From Phycisphaerales bacterium (GTDB taxonomy: Bacteria > Planctomycetota > Phycisphaerae > Tepidisphaerales > Tepidisphaeraceae), in NCBI GenBank assembly GCA_020847375.1, contig JADLCB010000015.1, positions 1 to 64,000 of the forward strand: DNA of 64,000 bases, written 5' to 3'. Below the pieces are notes generated by a model that had not been told where the DNA came from, did no database searches, and saw nothing but the letters and a program-made list of their open reading frames with translations. Each line of letters opens with the position of its first letter. Positions within the stretch are counted from its first letter, which is position 1. This document shows positions 25,387 to 34,031 of the stretch, in pieces. The position numbers were made by a program, and so were the translations under genes.

Positions 25387-26034
25387 TTATTTTCCGTGTT
25401 CGATGGCCATCCGAACAAAGGGATTGATGCGCAGCTGCTCGCCCAGCGTGGTGATATCGCCGTGGCCGGGCAGGAGCTGAGTATCTTCAGGAAGCTGCAT
25501 TACGCGGCGGATCGACGCTTCCAGATCATCATGGTTGGAATCGGGCAGATCGGTTCGCCCGATGGAATTGGCGATGATCAAATCACCACCGACCAGCACT
25601 TTCTGCTGGGGAAAATGATACATCACATGCCCGGGAGCATGGCCCGGCGTATGGATGACCTGCACCTGTAGATTGCCCAACATCAGGAGTTGGCCATCTT
25701 CAACATGGGCATCAGCTGCGCGCGGCGGAATATCAAACGGCAGCATGAACGACTGAGCACCAGGGCGCAGCAGCTTGGATTCATCCAGCCGGTGAATTAG
25801 AACACGGGCGCCAGGAAAGCGGCGGGTAACCAGGGCATGATCGGCGATGTGGTCAAAATGCCCGTGCGTCAACCAGAGGCCAACCACCTCCCAGTTACGC
25901 TGAACCGCAGCATCCAATAGCGCCGCAACGGTATGATCAGGCGCATCAAACAAAACCGCCTGCGCGGTTTGCTCATCAGCGATCAGGTAGCAATTCGTGC
26001 CGGCAATACCGCCGGTATCCGGAAGAATGATCAT
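25387..26034 (-). CDS. MBL-fold hydrolase, glyoxalase II-like
   Basis: 215 aa from the ATG at 26034 (a longer start at 26079 is possible; neither has a clear ribosome site). Metal-binding motifs of the metallo-beta-lactamase fold are complete: LTHGHFDHIAD (H-x-H-x-D-H), HTPGHAPGHVMYH, GGDLI with Asp, and LPGHGDIT with the last His. The layout matches glyoxalase II-type and other small-thioester hydrolases; the substrate is not fixed. The protein is cytoplasmic and the gene is monocistronic, 149 bp before the der start. Confidence 0.88.
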   Translation of the reverse strand: MIILPDTGGIAGTNCYLIADEQTAQAVLFDAPDHTVAALLDAAVQRNWEVVGLWLTHGHFDHIADHALVTRRFPGARVLIHRLDESKLLRPGAQSFMLPFDIPPRAADAHVEDGQLLMLGNLQVQVIHTPGHAPGHVMYHFPQQKVLVGGDLIIANSIGRTDLPDSNHDDLEASIRRVMQLPEDTQLLPGHGDITTLGEQLRINPFVRMAIEHGK

Positions 26035-26237
26035 GGCAGCCAATACAATGGTCTGACCCGATGAAAATGGCAACAGCATCGACCAGATTGAGACGAAGAA
26101 ACAAAATATGTCCTAACTGATTACTTAAAAACTACTTACGTTCATTTTTTGTTATTTTTTTGTTCGATTATTTTTCAATCGATCGAATCAATGGCTTTGG
26201 CGTCAACTTTTAATTTTGGTCGGAGCTGAGCACGATG

Positions 26238-26265
26238 TTGTATTGGTCTGAAGAAATCATATAAT
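26238..26265 (+). promoter_or_regulatory. Sigma-70-type promoter of rpsR
   Basis: -35 TTGTAT (26238-26243), 16-bp spacer, -10 TATAAT (26260-26265, perfect). The upstream 100 bp is very AT-rich, like an UP element, as expected for a strongly expressed ribosomal gene. Confidence 0.65.
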
Positions 26266-26316
26266 ACGCAGCTCGACTTAATTTGAGACTTTTTGCATTG
26301 GAAATGAGCATCAGTT

Positions 26317-26577
26317 ATGGCACGCTTTGAAGACAGAGACGAGAAATTTCAGAACTTCAACCGCCCCAAGGTGAAGGTCACGCGCATCAGCGCCAGCGGC
26401 AAGGTGTACATCGATTATAAAGACACCGAATCGCTCCGAAAGATTGTCAGCAACAATGGCAAAATTCTCAGCCGCAAGCGCACCGGCGCCACCGCGATGG
26501 AGCAGCGTGATCTGGCCAGCGCGATCAAACGCGCCCGCTATATGTCGCTGCTGCCGTACATCACAACATCGATTTAA
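26317..26577 (+). CDS. rpsR: 30S ribosomal protein bS18
   Basis: 86 aa. The core is a clear S18: YIDYKDTESLRKIVSNNGKI, LSRKRTGATAMEQRDLASAI and KRARYMSLLPYI. It contains no cysteine, so it is the zinc-free (C-minus) form. S18 sits on the platform of the small subunit and binds S6. In most bacteria rpsR lies between rpsF/ssb and rplI; here it is alone, with its own promoter and a strong terminator. That suggests either a split operon in this lineage or a second, zinc-independent copy. Confidence 0.95.
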   Translation: MARFEDRDEKFQNFNRPKVKVTRISASGKVYIDYKDTESLRKIVSNNGKILSRKRTGATAMEQRDLASAIKRARYMSLLPYITTSI

Positions 26578-26643
26578 TTCCACGATTAAAGTGCGGTGCG
26601 CCGGCGACAGACCTGGCACGCAACGGATCGGGAAATAGAACGC

Positions 26644-26676
26644 AAAGCCTGCGCATGCTCGCAGGCTTTTCTTTTT
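26644..26676 (+). terminator. Rho-independent terminator of rpsR
   Basis: A perfect 10-bp stem (AAAGCCTGCG 26644-26653, CGCAGGCTTT 26660-26669), a 6-nt loop and a T-rich tail (TTTTCTTTTT to 26676). The A-rich left side may let it act for the minus strand too. Confidence 0.92.
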
Positions 26677-26722
26677 GCGCCGTCAGCGCCACTCTTTTTC
26701 GGGCGTTAATCAACTTCGGGCA

Positions 26723-27280
26723 TTAATCAACCCGACGACGCGTCTGTTCGTAGAGATCGAGATAAAGTTCGGCCATTCGTCGCCCGCCGCGCGGGTGTAT
26801 GCGCGACAGCCGGAAACCTGCACGCTGATAGTAAAACGCAATCCGGTCTTCCAAGTGCAATGGCGCCTGCAAGACCAGCTTCAACAGGCCAATTTCGCGG
26901 GCAAAACTGGCAGCAGCTGCGATCAACCGACCTTCAACGCCGTAGGCCCCCTGCCACGATGGATCAACCCGCAACCAGCAGATTTGTCCGACCTCACGCA
27001 TGATCTCAACGACCGCAATCGTCCCGACAATCTGCTGATCCTTCACAGCCACCCAGAACTGCTGACGGTTCGCGCTGATCAACTGGCGCAGACGCTCAAA
27101 CTCCTGCGGGGTGGGTTCAATATGCCCCGGCAGGCGGCCATCATGGAAAAGCTGTTCCATCGCCGGCCCATCATCATCCTGACACGCGCGCACCAGCACC
27201 GATTGATCCGATGAATCATCCTGATCCTCTGCTGACGGCGGTTCAATGCCGTATCCGGTTGGTGGGCGCAACTCAATCAT
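26723..27280 (-). CDS. GNAT-family N-acetyltransferase
   Basis: 185 aa from the ATG at 27280, which has AGGA about 6-8 nt upstream; the longer frame to 27400 lacks coding character. The acetyl-CoA fold is seen in VAVKDQQIVGTIAVVEIM (strands 3-4), CWLRVDPSWQGAYGVEGRLI (motif A, with a changed Q/RxxGxG/A loop) and FYYQRAGFRLSR near the end. Members move an acetyl group from acetyl-CoA to an amine; the acceptor is unknown. The first 45 residues (GIEPPSAEDQDDSSDQSV) are acidic and disordered. Confidence 0.8.
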   Translation of the reverse strand: MIELRPPTGYGIEPPSAEDQDDSSDQSVLVRACQDDDGPAMEQLFHDGRLPGHIEPTPQEFERLRQLISANRQQFWVAVKDQQIVGTIAVVEIMREVGQICWLRVDPSWQGAYGVEGRLIAAAASFAREIGLLKLVLQAPLHLEDRIAFYYQRAGFRLSRIHPRGGRRMAELYLDLYEQTRRRVD

Positions 27281-27541
27281 TGAGTATTCCTGCTGAATCA
27301 TGCAAAGTACCACGGGCTTGAGCTGCGCGTAAACGAAATATTGCGACGACAAAGTGCTGCAACAGCCGACAATCGCGTCGAGCATAAAATATTTTGTCAA
27401 TCAGCGCAGACAAGATCCGCACATGTAAACTGCGTGACGGGCGCGTGATATTCCCGGCGGGCTGCGGATTTTTTTTCTGACAATCTCAGACGTGCAATTC
27501 AATCAAGGCTGAATGACCGCTGAGCATGGTGGGCAATTGAT

Positions 27542-28201
27542 TCAGGCAGCGACAATGGCCTTGGGATTCGTTACAGAAACGTCGCTTTTATTGTTGCTGA
27601 TGACCACGGTTTCCCACAGGTCAATACTCTCAAGCTTGAAGCGATAGTCGATCTGAACCCCGGTCCGATTGACCAGATCGTTCAATGCCAGGTCGCTGCG
27701 CCAGCCAAGCTGGGTACACAGAGGGCACAGCCATTTTTCCACCATAGCGATAAAACGATTGGTGCTCTGGAAGTGGTTGACCATGACAATTCGCGCATCG
27801 GGTTTGGCAACCCGGCGCGCTTCATGGATCAGGCGGAACGGGTCGCTGACCACGCTGATCACGTGGCTGATGAAAATATGGTCAAATGTGTTGTCGGCGA
27901 AGGGCAGCCACAAGGCATCGGACTGAAATACATCAGCATGTTCCAACCCGCGTTCAAGAATCTTCTTGCGCGCCTGGCGCAGCATCCCCGTCGATAAATC
28001 CAGACCGATGATCCGCCCGCGGTTGGGGTAATAGTTCAGCGATACACCCGTCCCGATTCCAAGGTCCAGCACCCGATCGGTCGCTTTGATGTTCATATGC
28101 TCGATCGCCCGGGCGATGCGGCGACGAACCAACCGGCCAAAGGTCGCGTCATAAAACAACGAATGAATATCGTAGATTTTTTTAGTACTGGCTTCCTGCA
28201 T
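27542..28201 (-). CDS. Class I SAM-dependent methyltransferase, PmtA-like
   Basis: 219 aa. The SAM-binding site is VLDLGIGTGVSLNYYP (motif I) and IIGLDLSTGMLRQA; later motifs are DALWLPFADNTFDHIFISHV and EARRVAKPDARIVMVNH. The N-terminus YDIHSLFYDATFGRLVRRRI and this motif I resemble phosphatidylethanolamine N-methyltransferase (PmtA) of alphaproteobacteria, so lipid methylation is a fair guess. Related quinone methyltransferases (UbiE type) are an alternative. The gene is alone on the minus strand; its leader is near a long run of intergenic DNA. No regulatory site is seen. Confidence 0.8.
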   Translation of the reverse strand: MQEASTKKIYDIHSLFYDATFGRLVRRRIARAIEHMNIKATDRVLDLGIGTGVSLNYYPNRGRIIGLDLSTGMLRQARKKILERGLEHADVFQSDALWLPFADNTFDHIFISHVISVVSDPFRLIHEARRVAKPDARIVMVNHFQSTNRFIAMVEKWLCPLCTQLGWRSDLALNDLVNRTGVQIDYRFKLESIDLWETVVISNNKSDVSVTNPKAIVAA

Positions 28202-28343
28202 GATCTAATTTTCCACTACGGACTACTGAACCAACCCGTATAAAATACGTCCGCCCGCTCGGGATTGGAAGCAGATATTCTTCGATTTTTATCGCACCGA
28301 CCCCTGCCGGCCATGTCATCTTAGTGATGCTGACCTGCCCATG

Positions 28344-28374
28344 AAAAAACCCGGAATCATTCCATTCCGGGTTT
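28344..28374 (-). terminator. Rho-independent terminator of the DUF4114-like PEP-CTERM gene
   Basis: A perfect 11-bp stem (28347-28357 AAACCCGGAAT with 28364-28374 ATTCCGGGTTT) and a 6-nt loop. On the minus strand it is followed by six T. It lies 33 bp after the gene's stop. Confidence 0.92.
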
Positions 28375-28406
28375 ATGTGGGTTCACGGTAAGCCAAGGGC
28401 ACGCTT

Positions 28407-29402
28407 TTACGCCCGGCGGCGACGCCTGAGCAATGCCAGCCCGCCCAAGCCCGCCAAGGCTAGGGATGACGGTTCCGGCACCTCGTTGGAGTTGTAAATG
28501 CCCCGGATCTCAACGACCAGGTCGTTGTAGTCCCAGTCGCCATCGTCATACCAGTGGACGTTGCCATCTTCCATCTGGTCTTCCCAGAACAGCAGGAACG
28601 TCTTTTCCTCCCCGGTCGGTGGGGGCACTTCACTGATGGGAACTTCCTTGGCATTGCCTCCGCCTTCACCATCGGTGATGGAAGACGCCATGCTGAACGC
28701 CACCTTTTTCGGGCCTTGATCCAGCTGAATAACCTTATAGGTGATCAGATGATCCAGTCCATCGCGGTTACGGCTGGGATCGGAGCTGAACAGACCATTG
28801 TCACGCCCGCGTACCCAGTTGAAAACTTCCCCATCCAGATTGGGCATGACCGCAACTTCGTTCAGTGGCGAATACCCCGGCCCGTAGTTCTGCCAGGTGA
28901 CATCCAGCAGCTTGTTGTAGTCCGGGTCATCGATCAACCCGCTGCCGGTCAGGCTGTAACCAAACGACTGCTCATAATCGGCAAACCGATAACGCGCCGT
29001 CACGTTGGAGAAATTGCCATACCATTCCTGGTCGGCATAGTCATAGATCGACGGGGTTGAGGAGAACGACGCTTCGCCAATTCGGGCAGCAGCAACACCG
29101 GCACTTGGAGCCAGTGCATCAGGAATGCGCTGGATGTAGTAGCTGCCGTTGGTAAAGTCCAGCCCCACCGGTGTGAAATCGCCGCCGTACAGCAAATCCA
29201 GAATCTGCTTGTGCGTCTTTTCCCCGTCGCGCGGCGTGTCAACAAAATTGCGGCCCGTAAAAATGGCGTCGCCGATGACCGTGTCCGTGGGAATCGGCGT
29301 CGGTGATGCCAAGGCAGCCTGGGCTGCAACTGAAACCGCCGCACCAGCCAATGCCATCAACGACAAGCCACGATGGGCTTCATACCCTTTACCGGAACTC
29401 AT
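28407..29402 (-). CDS. PEP-CTERM sorted exoprotein with DUF4114-like domain
   Basis: 331 aa from the ATG at 29402, chosen because AGGAG lies 6 nt upstream; an earlier in-frame ATG at 29420 has no site. There is a signal peptide (LSLMALAGAAVSVAAQAALAS). The segment FLLFWEDQMEDGNVHWYDDG, then DWDYNDLVVEI, is the acidic end typical of DUF4114 exoproteins and probably binds calcium. The C-terminus is a PEP-CTERM anchor: VPEPSSLALAGLGGLALL, then RRRRRA. Such anchors are cut by an exosortase and sort proteins to the surface or matrix. No exosortase is in this window. A clean terminator follows. A 38-bp imperfect direct repeat lies in the promoter area. Confidence 0.85.
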   Translation of the reverse strand: MSSGKGYEAHRGLSLMALAGAAVSVAAQAALASPTPIPTDTVIGDAIFTGRNFVDTPRDGEKTHKQILDLLYGGDFTPVGLDFTNGSYYIQRIPDALAPSAGVAAARIGEASFSSTPSIYDYADQEWYGNFSNVTARYRFADYEQSFGYSLTGSGLIDDPDYNKLLDVTWQNYGPGYSPLNEVAVMPNLDGEVFNWVRGRDNGLFSSDPSRNRDGLDHLITYKVIQLDQGPKKVAFSMASSITDGEGGGNAKEVPISEVPPPTGEEKTFLLFWEDQMEDGNVHWYDDGDWDYNDLVVEIRGIYNSNEVPEPSSLALAGLGGLALLRRRRRA

Positions 29403-29454
29403 GAGCCTCTCCTCTCGCAAAAGCAGACTCTGCTTTTTAACGTTCTCTGCGACT

Positions 29455-29523
29455 GAGCGCCTCTCACAGCATTCAGGCAGAATGAAATCTCTCTAACGCT
29501 AAGCGCCTCTCACAACGCTCAGA
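29455..29523. repeat. Imperfect direct repeat (46-bp period) upstream of a PEP-CTERM gene
   Basis: AGCGCCTCTCACA occurs at 29456-29468 and 29502-29514; flanking bases also match (roughly 28 of 38). The period is 46 bp, close to four and a half helical turns. It lies 50-120 bp upstream of the gene start, so a regulatory role is possible. Confidence 0.5.
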
Positions 29524-29666
29524 TAGATTGTGATTTAATATACACACTTATTGAAACGAAATACAACAAAATTGTTTATTCTTCCTAATTTCGTCGCCAT
29601 AGCCTGTCAAAATAGGCAGCTAGTCCGGCTTTGACCGTTTACGGTATCTCCCCTTTTCACTGATTT

Positions 29667-31280
29667 TCACATTTGTTTACCTGTATCGATCGCGCGGTAT
29701 CTTATGTCCAGAACATCCAGCCGGAATTGCATCTGCCGCATCCGCTGACAAAAATCGGCCAGATTGCGCCGCTGGTCCTGCGACCACGCCACTTCAGACA
29801 AGGCGCTCAGCCGTGGAAACATCATGTACTGCAGATGTTTCGGATCAGCGATACATTCCGTCCAGATATTGCCTTGCAAACCCAGCACATGCTTGCGCTG
29901 CTGCTCGTTCAGCTCGGCTGGCACAGGTTCAAATGTATAAGTCTGCTCCAAAGTCAGAACATCCTCCCAAACGGCCATCGGCTCAAACTTTTTATCCTGA
30001 CTCTGGTGGAAATTCAGATAACAACGTTTGTGGGGCGTCATCACCACGTCATGGCCCATCTGCGCCGCCTCGATCCCACCTTCAACGCCACGCCAGCTCA
30101 TGACCGTGGCATTGGCCGCCAGACCACCTTCGAGTATTTCATCCCATCCAATCAGTCGTTTGCCCAAACCATCCAGATGACGCTCGATGCGTTTGATGAA
30201 ATAGCTTTGTAATTCATCTTCGTCTTTCAGACCTTGGCTGGTGATACGCGCCTGACATTTCGGACAGGCTTTCCAACGCTTTTTGGGACATTCGTCGCCA
30301 CCGATATGGATGTACGGCCCGGGGAACAACTGCGCAACTTCATCCAGCACCTGCTCCAGCAACTCGAACGTCGCTTCATTGCCGGCACAAAATACGTCTT
30401 CCGCAATTCCACTGAACATCTGAATATCAAACGGCCCGTCCGTACAGCCATATTCCGGGTAGACATGCAGAACCGCCAGGGCGTGCCCCGGCATTTCAAT
30501 TTCGGGGACAATCGTAATTTGCCGCTGACGGGCATAATCAACAACGTCCCGGATCTGCTGCTGAGTGTAGTATCCGCCGTAACGTCCGCGCTGGTCGTAC
30601 GCGGTGGTTGCATCGGCAACCAGACCAAACCCCACACCAGCCCGCCAGGCTCCGTCTTCGGTCAGACGTGGATAGCGATAAATCTGAATCCGCCAGCCAG
30701 CATCATCCGTCAAATGCCAGTGAAACACGTTCAACTTATGCAGCGCCATAACATCGAGAAACTGCTTGATCTGCTCAACATTGAAAAAATGCCGACTGAC
30801 ATCAAGCATCGCCCCGCGCCACGAAAAACGCGGCCAATCCACAATCGTCTGATTGGCAATTTCCAGCATCGCGCCTGTCGCGCCGGCCGCTGGTGTCTGA
30901 TGCCTGCCCTGCAGAGACTGAACCGGCAATAATTGCACCAGACTCTGAAGCGCATAAAAAAGCCCCGCTTCGGTCGGAGCGGACAGACTGACACGCTCGC
31001 AAGTCACTTCCAGCTTGTACCCCTCCCGCCCCAGACGCGCATCGTCATCGGCAATACTCAGCATAATTTGACGGCCCTCTGCTGCACCGGTTGGCTTGAC
31101 CGCCAGCACCAGACCCGCAAACTGTTTCAAACGATCAGCCAGCATTCTGGCCAGGGCACCCGTTGACGGGGCAAAGGTGATACAAACACTCGCGTCCAGA
31201 CGAAAGACACCGGCGCGAAGACAAATCTCCCGCGGGATCGGGATAATCGATGTTTGAGGCATGTCTGCCGTGATAGTCAT
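29667..31280 (-). CDS. Beta-N-acetylhexosaminidase, GH20
   Basis: 537 aa. Residues 10-130 are the small GH20b domain. The catalytic barrel follows, from RFSWRGAMLDVSRHF through HKLNVFHWHLTDDAGWRIQI. The active pair is in HIGGDECPKK (Asp329 and Glu330). Substrate contacts typical of the family are also there (IVPEIEMPGHALAVL, MSWRGVEGG, LGLQGNIWTE). The enzyme removes terminal GlcNAc or GalNAc from glycans by substrate-assisted catalysis. No signal peptide is seen, so it probably acts inside the cell. The start at 31280 has a weak ribosome site. It is single on the minus strand and diverges from infA. Confidence 0.92.
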   Translation of the reverse strand: MTITADMPQTSIIPIPREICLRAGVFRLDASVCITFAPSTGALARMLADRLKQFAGLVLAVKPTGAAEGRQIMLSIADDDARLGREGYKLEVTCERVSLSAPTEAGLFYALQSLVQLLPVQSLQGRHQTPAAGATGAMLEIANQTIVDWPRFSWRGAMLDVSRHFFNVEQIKQFLDVMALHKLNVFHWHLTDDAGWRIQIYRYPRLTEDGAWRAGVGFGLVADATTAYDQRGRYGGYYTQQQIRDVVDYARQRQITIVPEIEMPGHALAVLHVYPEYGCTDGPFDIQMFSGIAEDVFCAGNEATFELLEQVLDEVAQLFPGPYIHIGGDECPKKRWKACPKCQARITSQGLKDEDELQSYFIKRIERHLDGLGKRLIGWDEILEGGLAANATVMSWRGVEGGIEAAQMGHDVVMTPHKRCYLNFHQSQDKKFEPMAVWEDVLTLEQTYTFEPVPAELNEQQRKHVLGLQGNIWTECIADPKHLQYMMFPRLSALSEVAWSQDQRRNLADFCQRMRQMQFRLDVLDIRYRAIDTGKQM

Positions 31281-31482
31281 TGCTTTATTTTAACGTTTTA
31301 ACCAAGGATAGACTAGCTTATTTTCCGTGGTACACTCAGCCTGCAGATTATCACCGCGCAACGCTGTGGCAATCGCCGCATGACGGCAACTCAGTAGTTG
31401 AAGATTTGCCTCCGGTTTGATCCTCGCTGCCGCAACGTGTACACTGACCGGTCTTGATTCTTGATTTTCAGTGGAGAAGCAT

Positions 31483-31704
31483 TTGGCCAAGAGCGAACCA
31501 ATTGAGGTTGAAGCGACTGTCACGTTGGCACTGCCCAACGCGATGTTCAAGCTTCGCCTGGACAACAGCGAGCGCGAAATCCTGGGCATCGTCTCCGGCA
31601 AGATGCGCAAACATTTCATCCGCATCCTGCCCGGCGACCGCGTCCGCGTGGAACTTTCCCCCTACGATCTGACCAAGGGACGTATCGTCTTCCGGCAGAA
31701 ATAA
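31483..31704 (+). CDS. infA: Translation initiation factor IF-1
   Basis: 73 aa, as expected (71-73). TTG at 31483 is the likely start because it aligns with the usual MAK(E/S) beginning ([20 protein letters not shown]) and has GGAG 6 nt upstream; an in-frame GTG at 31471 would add four residues and destroy the site. The single OB fold is complete: [40 protein letters not shown] and [11 protein letters not shown]-1 binds the A site of the 30S subunit during initiation. It is outside its common place near rpmJ or secY. A TTG start in such a strongly used gene is unusual. Confidence 0.95.
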   Translation: MAKSEPIEVEATVTLALPNAMFKLRLDNSEREILGIVSGKMRKHFIRILPGDRVRVELSPYDLTKGRIVFRQK

Positions 31705-31756
31705 TTCCCCCTCCCTTGCATCCACTCTTGCAACTGATGGACAACCGCTGGCATGT

Positions 31757-31780
31757 GCGCGCCCGCTGCAATCGGCGCGC
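31757..31780. terminator. Possible hairpin between infA and the SGNH-like gene
   Basis: GCGCGCC (31757-31763) pairs with GGCGCGC (31774-31780), between convergent genes. There is no clear T tract, so a terminator role is weakly supported. Confidence 0.3.
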
Positions 31781-31829
31781 AGCCGCACCGCAGGGATAAT
31801 CCTGCCTGCACGAATACCTCTGTTGCGGC

Positions 31830-32708
31830 TCAGCCCTGCCGTCGCCCGGCCAACAAGACCCCAGCGCCAACCAGCAGAACCATCAGTGACGATGGTTCGG
31901 GTACAACCGTGCCGGCCAGTTCCAGCATCGCCAGACCATCATTGTTATCCAGATTCAAATAACTCAGCACCGAACCAAGCTCATCGATCCCCGGCAGCGG
32001 CGAACCACGATAGATCGTCGAGTACAACACCAGACCGGCCAGCAACGAACCGCGATTGTTAGCGTGATACAAATCACCGTTATACAAATCCGACGTCCAG
32101 TTTCCGCTGGCAAAACCATCCCCCACTGGCGCAAAACGCGCAATGGCCTGCCCGATGGCTGTGTTGATGTCGCCTTGCGCCAAGGAATAACCCTCAGCCA
32201 CTTCCTGCTGCATGGCTAGGGGATTGGCAAATGAATCGGGGTAAAACGAATGCCCCTGCGCCCGCGCCCAGGTTTCAAACAACACCGGCACTGCGCCTGA
32301 ACTATGATTGCGCACCAGACCGCTCAGCGTCACCGCGTTATTGCGAAAGCCGCTGACATTGCCCAGATGCGTCGCTTCAGTGCTGTATCCCTGAATTACA
32401 AACGCATCCCAATTCTGCCCTGGCGCCAGCGAGCCTTGAATCACGCTGCTGCTCCCATCGTTGTTCACTTTGTTGATCTGGTCATTCAAGCTCCAACCAT
32501 CATTGGCCTGCCTGACCACCGTCGGGGCGGGGTGTCCGGCAGCTTCCGCAATTTTGCCAACGATCGATGGAACATCTTCTCCATCATTCCCCTTGGTAAA
32601 GCTGTTGCCGAAGAACAGCAGATTCAGCGCCTCCTCCGCCTGGGCATTATTGGCAGAGAACATTCCAAACAAAACCATCACCGCCATGAAGTGTGAGAAA
32701 AAACGCAT
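31830..32708 (-). CDS. PEP-CTERM exoprotein with SGNH-hydrolase-like domain
   Basis: 292 aa from the ATG at 32708 (AGGAG 5 nt upstream; an earlier GTG is less likely). The signal peptide reads FMAVMVLFGMFSANNAQAEE. The domain begins LNLLFFGNSFTKGNDGEDVP, with the block-I Gly-Asn-Ser of SGNH/DUF4886-type hydrolases, and near its end has GDLYHANNRGSLLAG, where Asp and His would complete the triad. So an esterase or deacetylase for carbohydrates is a good guess. The C-terminus is a PEP-CTERM anchor (VPEPSSLMVLLVGAGVLL, then AGRRQG). It converges with infA. Confidence 0.8.
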   Translation of the reverse strand: MRFFSHFMAVMVLFGMFSANNAQAEEALNLLFFGNSFTKGNDGEDVPSIVGKIAEAAGHPAPTVVRQANDGWSLNDQINKVNNDGSSSVIQGSLAPGQNWDAFVIQGYSTEATHLGNVSGFRNNAVTLSGLVRNHSSGAVPVLFETWARAQGHSFYPDSFANPLAMQQEVAEGYSLAQGDINTAIGQAIARFAPVGDGFASGNWTSDLYNGDLYHANNRGSLLAGLVLYSTIYRGSPLPGIDELGSVLSYLNLDNNDGLAMLELAGTVVPEPSSLMVLLVGAGVLLAGRRQG

Positions 32709-32851
32709 CGTCACTCCTATATTGTCTTAAAAGATGTTTGCTAAGCTCGCGTTGCATGATCGATTCAGGGCGCAAGCTGGGTATCGCAGGCCATTGCACT
32801 GAAGAAATGGCCTGAAAATCACCACGCACTCAATCAATGAAGATTGGCTGT

Positions 32852-33616
32852 TTATCGGGACGCACGGCGGCGGGACAACAGCGCCAGCCCGCCCAGACTG
32901 AGCAAACTCAGGCTGACGGGTTCGGGAACTGCCACAAGCTCCATGACACCAAGATAGTAAAACCCTGATCCATTGGTGTTATTCGGCCCGGGATCGATCT
33001 TGATCGTGATCTCTCCGTTGGCGTCACTGAAAAAATTGGTCAAGGAAGTGATATTGCCACTGTTGTTGGCCGCATTCAGATAGGCGCTGGTTGTCGTAGC
33101 CCCTGCCACTTCATACTCCGTCTCCCGGTTATCACTGACGCCCATTCGACTGGCAAAAAAGTACAGATCATACGCCTGGGATGAATCCAAACCTTTCAGC
33201 GTCAGCCGGACAGATTCAACGGTAAGACCGCCGAATTGCGCTGTACTGCCAAAAAGCGAATCGCGCGTTGCTGAAACTGGATAACCCCGGGCAGCCGCCT
33301 GGCCATCAGGCGATGTCGCGCCGTCAATATTCCTGCCCGAAAAACCAACTTTATCCGTAACCGAAGCATCATTGCTGATAAACAGATCAATGCCGGTACT
33401 GCTGCCCGTTGTATCCTTCAGGCCCATGCCGTTAACAGGGCCAGCCGAATTGTAGTGGTTGACATTATTCCACGACCGCCCCCAGCTATCAGTGCCGGTG
33501 TAGTTTTGATCATCGCTGAAATCGATCAAAACCGTCGCGCCGCTGGCAGCGCCCGCGGAAAACAATGCGCCGGAAACACCCAGCGCCAGCGCAACGAAAT
33601 GAGAAGAGAGATTCAT
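32852..33616 (-). CDS. PEP-CTERM exoprotein, beta-rich
   Basis: 254 aa. GGAGG is 5 nt before the ATG. The signal peptide is FVALALGVSGALFSAGAASG. The mature region of about 200 residues looks like a jelly roll (ESVRLTLKGLDSSQAYDLYF, FASRMGVSDNRETEYEV and a final YYLGVMELVAV), as in carbohydrate-binding or lectin-like exoproteins. The tail is VPEPVSLSLLSLGGLALL, then SRRRASR, a PEP-CTERM anchor. Enzyme motifs are not seen. The gene lies 143 bp upstream of the SGNH-like gene on the same strand, so the two may be expressed together. Confidence 0.78.
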   Translation of the reverse strand: MNLSSHFVALALGVSGALFSAGAASGATVLIDFSDDQNYTGTDSWGRSWNNVNHYNSAGPVNGMGLKDTTGSSTGIDLFISNDASVTDKVGFSGRNIDGATSPDGQAAARGYPVSATRDSLFGSTAQFGGLTVESVRLTLKGLDSSQAYDLYFFASRMGVSDNRETEYEVAGATTTSAYLNAANNSGNITSLTNFFSDANGEITIKIDPGPNNTNGSGFYYLGVMELVAVPEPVSLSLLSLGGLALLSRRRASR

Positions 33617-33768
33617 ACTGACCTCCGAAAAAAAGAAATAAAGAGAGAGAAAAACTTAAGAGCTGGTGAGTAATGCAGACTGGCGTGAAACGCCCAGGAT
33701 TGACCTTACGGTAAGACTTGATCGGGGCTTCCTCGCGGAAAACCACACGACGTGCCAAGCACTAAAGC

Positions 33769-33796
33769 AGTATTGCTCATATTTGCAAAAAGTCAA
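33769..33796 (-). promoter_or_regulatory. Candidate promoter of the PEP-CTERM gene ending at 32852
   Basis: On the minus strand: -35 TTGACT (33796-33791), 16-bp spacer, -10 AATACT (33774-33769). The 5' leader would be about 145 nt, long enough for regulation. The -10 match is moderate. Confidence 0.4.
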
Positions 33797-34017
33797 TTAA
33801 ATTTTGATTATTTTCATACGATTTCATGCTGGAAAATTATCAATTTTTGTTGGTTGCCAACGAGGCTGCTGCCAATAGTTCAACCCTGCAAAGCAATTCC
33901 GTTTATTCCGTCAAATTTGGCGCACCGGCATCAAAATCAACCGGCGCTGATCTGTTCAACCATCTTCCGATCCTGTAATTCAATTTGACCCCTGCGGCAT
34001 CACCGGGCTAATCATGC

Positions 34018-34023
34018 TACAAT
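34018..34023 (+). promoter_or_regulatory. Extended -10 box of the NAD kinase gene (likely leaderless)
   Basis: TGCTACAAT (34015-34023): TG, one base, then TACAAT. The box ends 8 nt before the ATG at 34032, so transcription would begin at or next to the start codon. No clear -35 at 17 bp. Confidence 0.5.
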
Positions 34024-34031
34024 CCCGGTCT

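Larger units (their letters stand above)
33617..34031. other. 415-bp divergent intergenic region
   Basis: The left part is the leader and promoter of the minus-strand PEP-CTERM gene; the right part carries the -10 element of the NAD kinase gene. The middle is AT-rich. Small ORFs here have no coding character. No repeats or RNA genes were seen. Confidence 0.6.
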
